Shown here: in pieces, positions 24,634 to 26,038 of the stretch
How the letters are laid out: every line of letters begins with the position of its first letter
Numbering within the stretch: the first letter of the stretch is position 1
NCBI GenBank assembly: GCA_934643435.1
Contig: CAKUCJ010000001.1
Location: 1-26,038 of the forward strand
Direction of reading: 5' to 3'
From: an uncultured Collinsella sp.
GTDB taxonomy: Bacteria; Actinomycetota; Coriobacteriia; Coriobacteriales; Coriobacteriaceae
DNA length: 26,038 nucleotides
Position numbers and translations under genes: made by a program
Notes under the pieces: model-generated
Told to the model about the DNA's origin: nothing
The model's input: only the letters and a program-made list of their open reading frames with translations
Database searches by the model: none

Positions 24634-24666
24634 AAGGGCCCCGGGGCAACACCCGGGGCCCTTTCT
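24634..24666 (+). terminator. Hairpin terminator or attenuator between grpE and dnaJ
   Basis: Twelve-base perfect arms AAGGGCCCCGGG (24634-24645) and complement (24652-24663) around GCAACA, followed by a weak T-run (TTTCT). It likely reduces read-through from dnaK-grpE into dnaJ-hspR, or marks a separate dnaJ transcript. The rest of 24667-24736 holds the dnaJ leader. Confidence 0.8.
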
Positions 24667-24736
24667 GGCCTAGTGCCATATGAAAGCATGAGCCGTCGTC
24701 CGCAGGGGCGGCGGATGAAACAGGAGAGGAGCTACG

Positions 24737-25702
24737 ATGGCTGCAGGCAAAACCTTCTATGACATCCTGGGCGTATCCAAGAGCGCCTCCGACAAAGAGA
24801 TCAAGAGCGCGTTTCGCAAGCTCGCGCAAAAATATCACCCCGATGCCGGCGGCGACGAGGCCAAGTTCAAGGAGATCAGCGAGGCCTACGAGACGCTTTC
24901 GGACGAGAAGAAGCGCAAAGAGTACGACCAGATGCTCATGTTCGGCGGCATGCCGGGCGCGGGCGGTGCGTATGGCGGCGGCTACGGTGCCGGCGCGGGC
25001 GCCAGCGGCTGGGGCGATATCTTCGACAGCATCTTTAGCGGCAACGGCGCCTGGGGCAGCGATTGGGGCTCGGGCTTTGCCGGGGCCGCGGGCGCTGCCG
25101 GTGCGGGCGCGGGCCGCAATCGTGCGCGCAAGGGTGGCGACCTGTCGCTGACCGTCGACGTGACGGCCGAGGACGCGTTTCGCGGCGTGACGCACAAGGT
25201 CACCTACCGCATTCCCTCGACGGGTGAGCAGCAGACCATTACGGTCTCGGTGCCCGCGGGCGCGGTCGACGGCGGCAAGCTGCGTTACAAGCGCCGCGGC
25301 GAGTACGGCGTTGCCGGAGGCGAGCGTGGCGACCTGGTCGTGACCACGCACGTTGAGGAGCACCCGCTGTTTAAGCGTAAAGGCGCCGATGTGACCATGG
25401 AGGTGCCGATCTCGGTCTACGAGGCGGCGCTCGGCTGCACGGTTGACGTGCCCACGCCCGGTGGCGCAACGGTTCGCCTGAAGGTGCCCGCGGGTACCCA
25501 GACGGGCAAGAAGTTCCGCTTTAAGGAGATGGGTGCGCCCGACGTTAAGCATCGCGGCCGTACGGGTGCGCTGCTCGTCGAGATCAAGGTGCAGGTTCCC
25601 ACGAACCTGTCCGATGATGAGCGCGAGGCTATGACCAAACTGCGCGAGGCCGACACGCGCGACTATCGTGAGAAGGTCAACCGTTACAAGGCGACGTTCT
25701 AG
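24737..25702 (+). CDS. dnaJ: DnaJ-family co-chaperone without zinc finger
   Basis: A 321-residue J-protein of the class II (CbpA-like) layout. The J-domain (about 5-72) has [19 protein letters not shown] and intact HPD in [10 protein letters not shown] Gly/Ala-rich linker (about 75-135) follows, then two beta client-binding domains ([57 protein letters not shown]). The four CxxCxGxG zinc motifs of class I DnaJ are absent. It delivers clients to DnaK and stimulates its ATPase. GGAGAGGAG precedes the ATG. The heat-shock repressor gene follows 73 bases later. Confidence 0.94.
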   Translation: MAAGKTFYDILGVSKSASDKEIKSAFRKLAQKYHPDAGGDEAKFKEISEAYETLSDEKKRKEYDQMLMFGGMPGAGGAYGGGYGAGAGASGWGDIFDSIFSGNGAWGSDWGSGFAGAAGAAGAGAGRNRARKGGDLSLTVDVTAEDAFRGVTHKVTYRIPSTGEQQTITVSVPAGAVDGGKLRYKRRGEYGVAGGERGDLVVTTHVEEHPLFKRKGADVTMEVPISVYEAALGCTVDVPTPGGATVRLKVPAGTQTGKKFRFKEMGAPDVKHRGRTGALLVEIKVQVPTNLSDDEREAMTKLREADTRDYREKVNRYKATF

Positions 25703-25775
25703 TTTGGTTGCGTGGCCCACGGGCTGGCCGCAGGCTTATGATGGAGATGTGCGAGACGGAAAGGGGTCAGGTAGC

Positions 25776-26038
25776 ATGGCCGAGGACAATAGGAACAAAC
25801 CGCTGTATATGATCAGCGTGGCGGCCGAGCTGACCGGCATGCACCCGCAGACTCTGCGCGTCTACGAGTCCAAGGGCCTGGTGAATCCTCAGCGCTCGGG
25901 CGGTAACACGCGCCTGTATTCGCGTGCCGATATCGAGCGTCTGGAACTCATCAACCAACTGACCGACGAGGGCATCAACCTCGCCGGCGTGGTGCGCATC
26001 CTCGATATGAAGGAGCGTGCCGAGGAGCGCGAGCGCGA
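25776..26038 (+). CDS. hspR: HspR-like MerR-family repressor (partial, runs off right edge)
   Basis: The first 87 residues are visible. A MerR-type winged helix begins at about residue 10 (LYMISVAAELTGMHPQTLRV, YESKGLVNPQRSGGNTRLYS, RADIERLELINQL), the pattern of HspR, the repressor of actinobacterial dnaK operons that binds HAIR sites with DnaK as co-repressor. AAAGGGG lies upstream of the ATG at 25776. Position at the end of dnaK-grpE-dnaJ is the standard one. The C-terminus is outside the window. Confidence 0.9.
   Translation, partial: MAEDNRNKPLYMISVAAELTGMHPQTLRVYESKGLVNPQRSGGNTRLYSRADIERLELINQLTDEGINLAGVVRILDMKERAEERER

Overview
The window reads as chromosome of a high-GC Gram-positive gut actinobacterium of the class Coriobacteriia, most likely Collinsella or a close relative. 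This rests on the GC-rich core genes, the actinobacterial order dnaK-grpE-dnaJ-hspR, a NAD operon ending in a NiaR-type regulator, and the kinds of short palindromic intergenic elements present. It is inference; no rRNA or other marker gene is in view.

Layout. 1-2968 (minus): a nickel/hydrogenase block with a small helical protein, the nickel regulator NikR and most of the [NiFe]-hydrogenase maturation protein HypF, which runs off the left edge. 3053-13534: a visibly AT-richer accessory island (below). 13563-14744: a terminator, trxA (minus) and a divergent gene with a faint family-4 uracil-DNA-glycosylase-like pattern. 14769-16804 (minus): an AgrC-like sensor kinase with a LytTR response regulator. 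17013-20962 (plus): a large palindrome followed by nadA-nadB-nadC-niaR, which is de novo NAD synthesis with its repressor. 21084-21347: a bidirectional terminator and a 2[4Fe-4S] ferredoxin (minus). 21348-21890: a long non-coding stretch with nested inverted repeats. 21891-26038 (plus): the housekeeping heat-shock operon dnaK-grpE-dnaJ-hspR, cut by the right edge.

The island is the exciting part. An XRE regulator (minus) is divergent from an eight-gene operon (plus) whose genes overlap or lie 9-23 bases apart. The products are a lid-less Hsp70; a membrane protein with a J-like domain that has lost HPD, followed by TPRs; a short GrpE-like protein; a multidomain FtsK/EssC-like ATPase; a coiled-coil protein with a C-terminal membrane anchor; an 87-residue helical-hairpin protein of WXG100 size; a membrane or lipoprotein peptidoglycan amidase; and a zinc-ribbon/TM/YARHG protein. 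So a whole second Hsp70/J/GrpE triad is co-transcribed with a pump ATPase and cell-wall proteins. I read it as a candidate chaperone-assisted, type VII-like envelope or export machine. I cannot match it to a named system. The ATPase gene carries a -1 frameshift between Walker A and Walker B in this copy. A DUF4143-type ATPase gene (minus) lies beside the regulator behind four 23-bp tandem repeats; the core of that repeat recurs in the operon promoter, suggesting one shared regulator.

The real dnaK operon 8 kb away gives a built-in comparison: the housekeeping Hsp70 keeps its lid and the housekeeping DnaJ keeps HPD, while the island versions have lost them.
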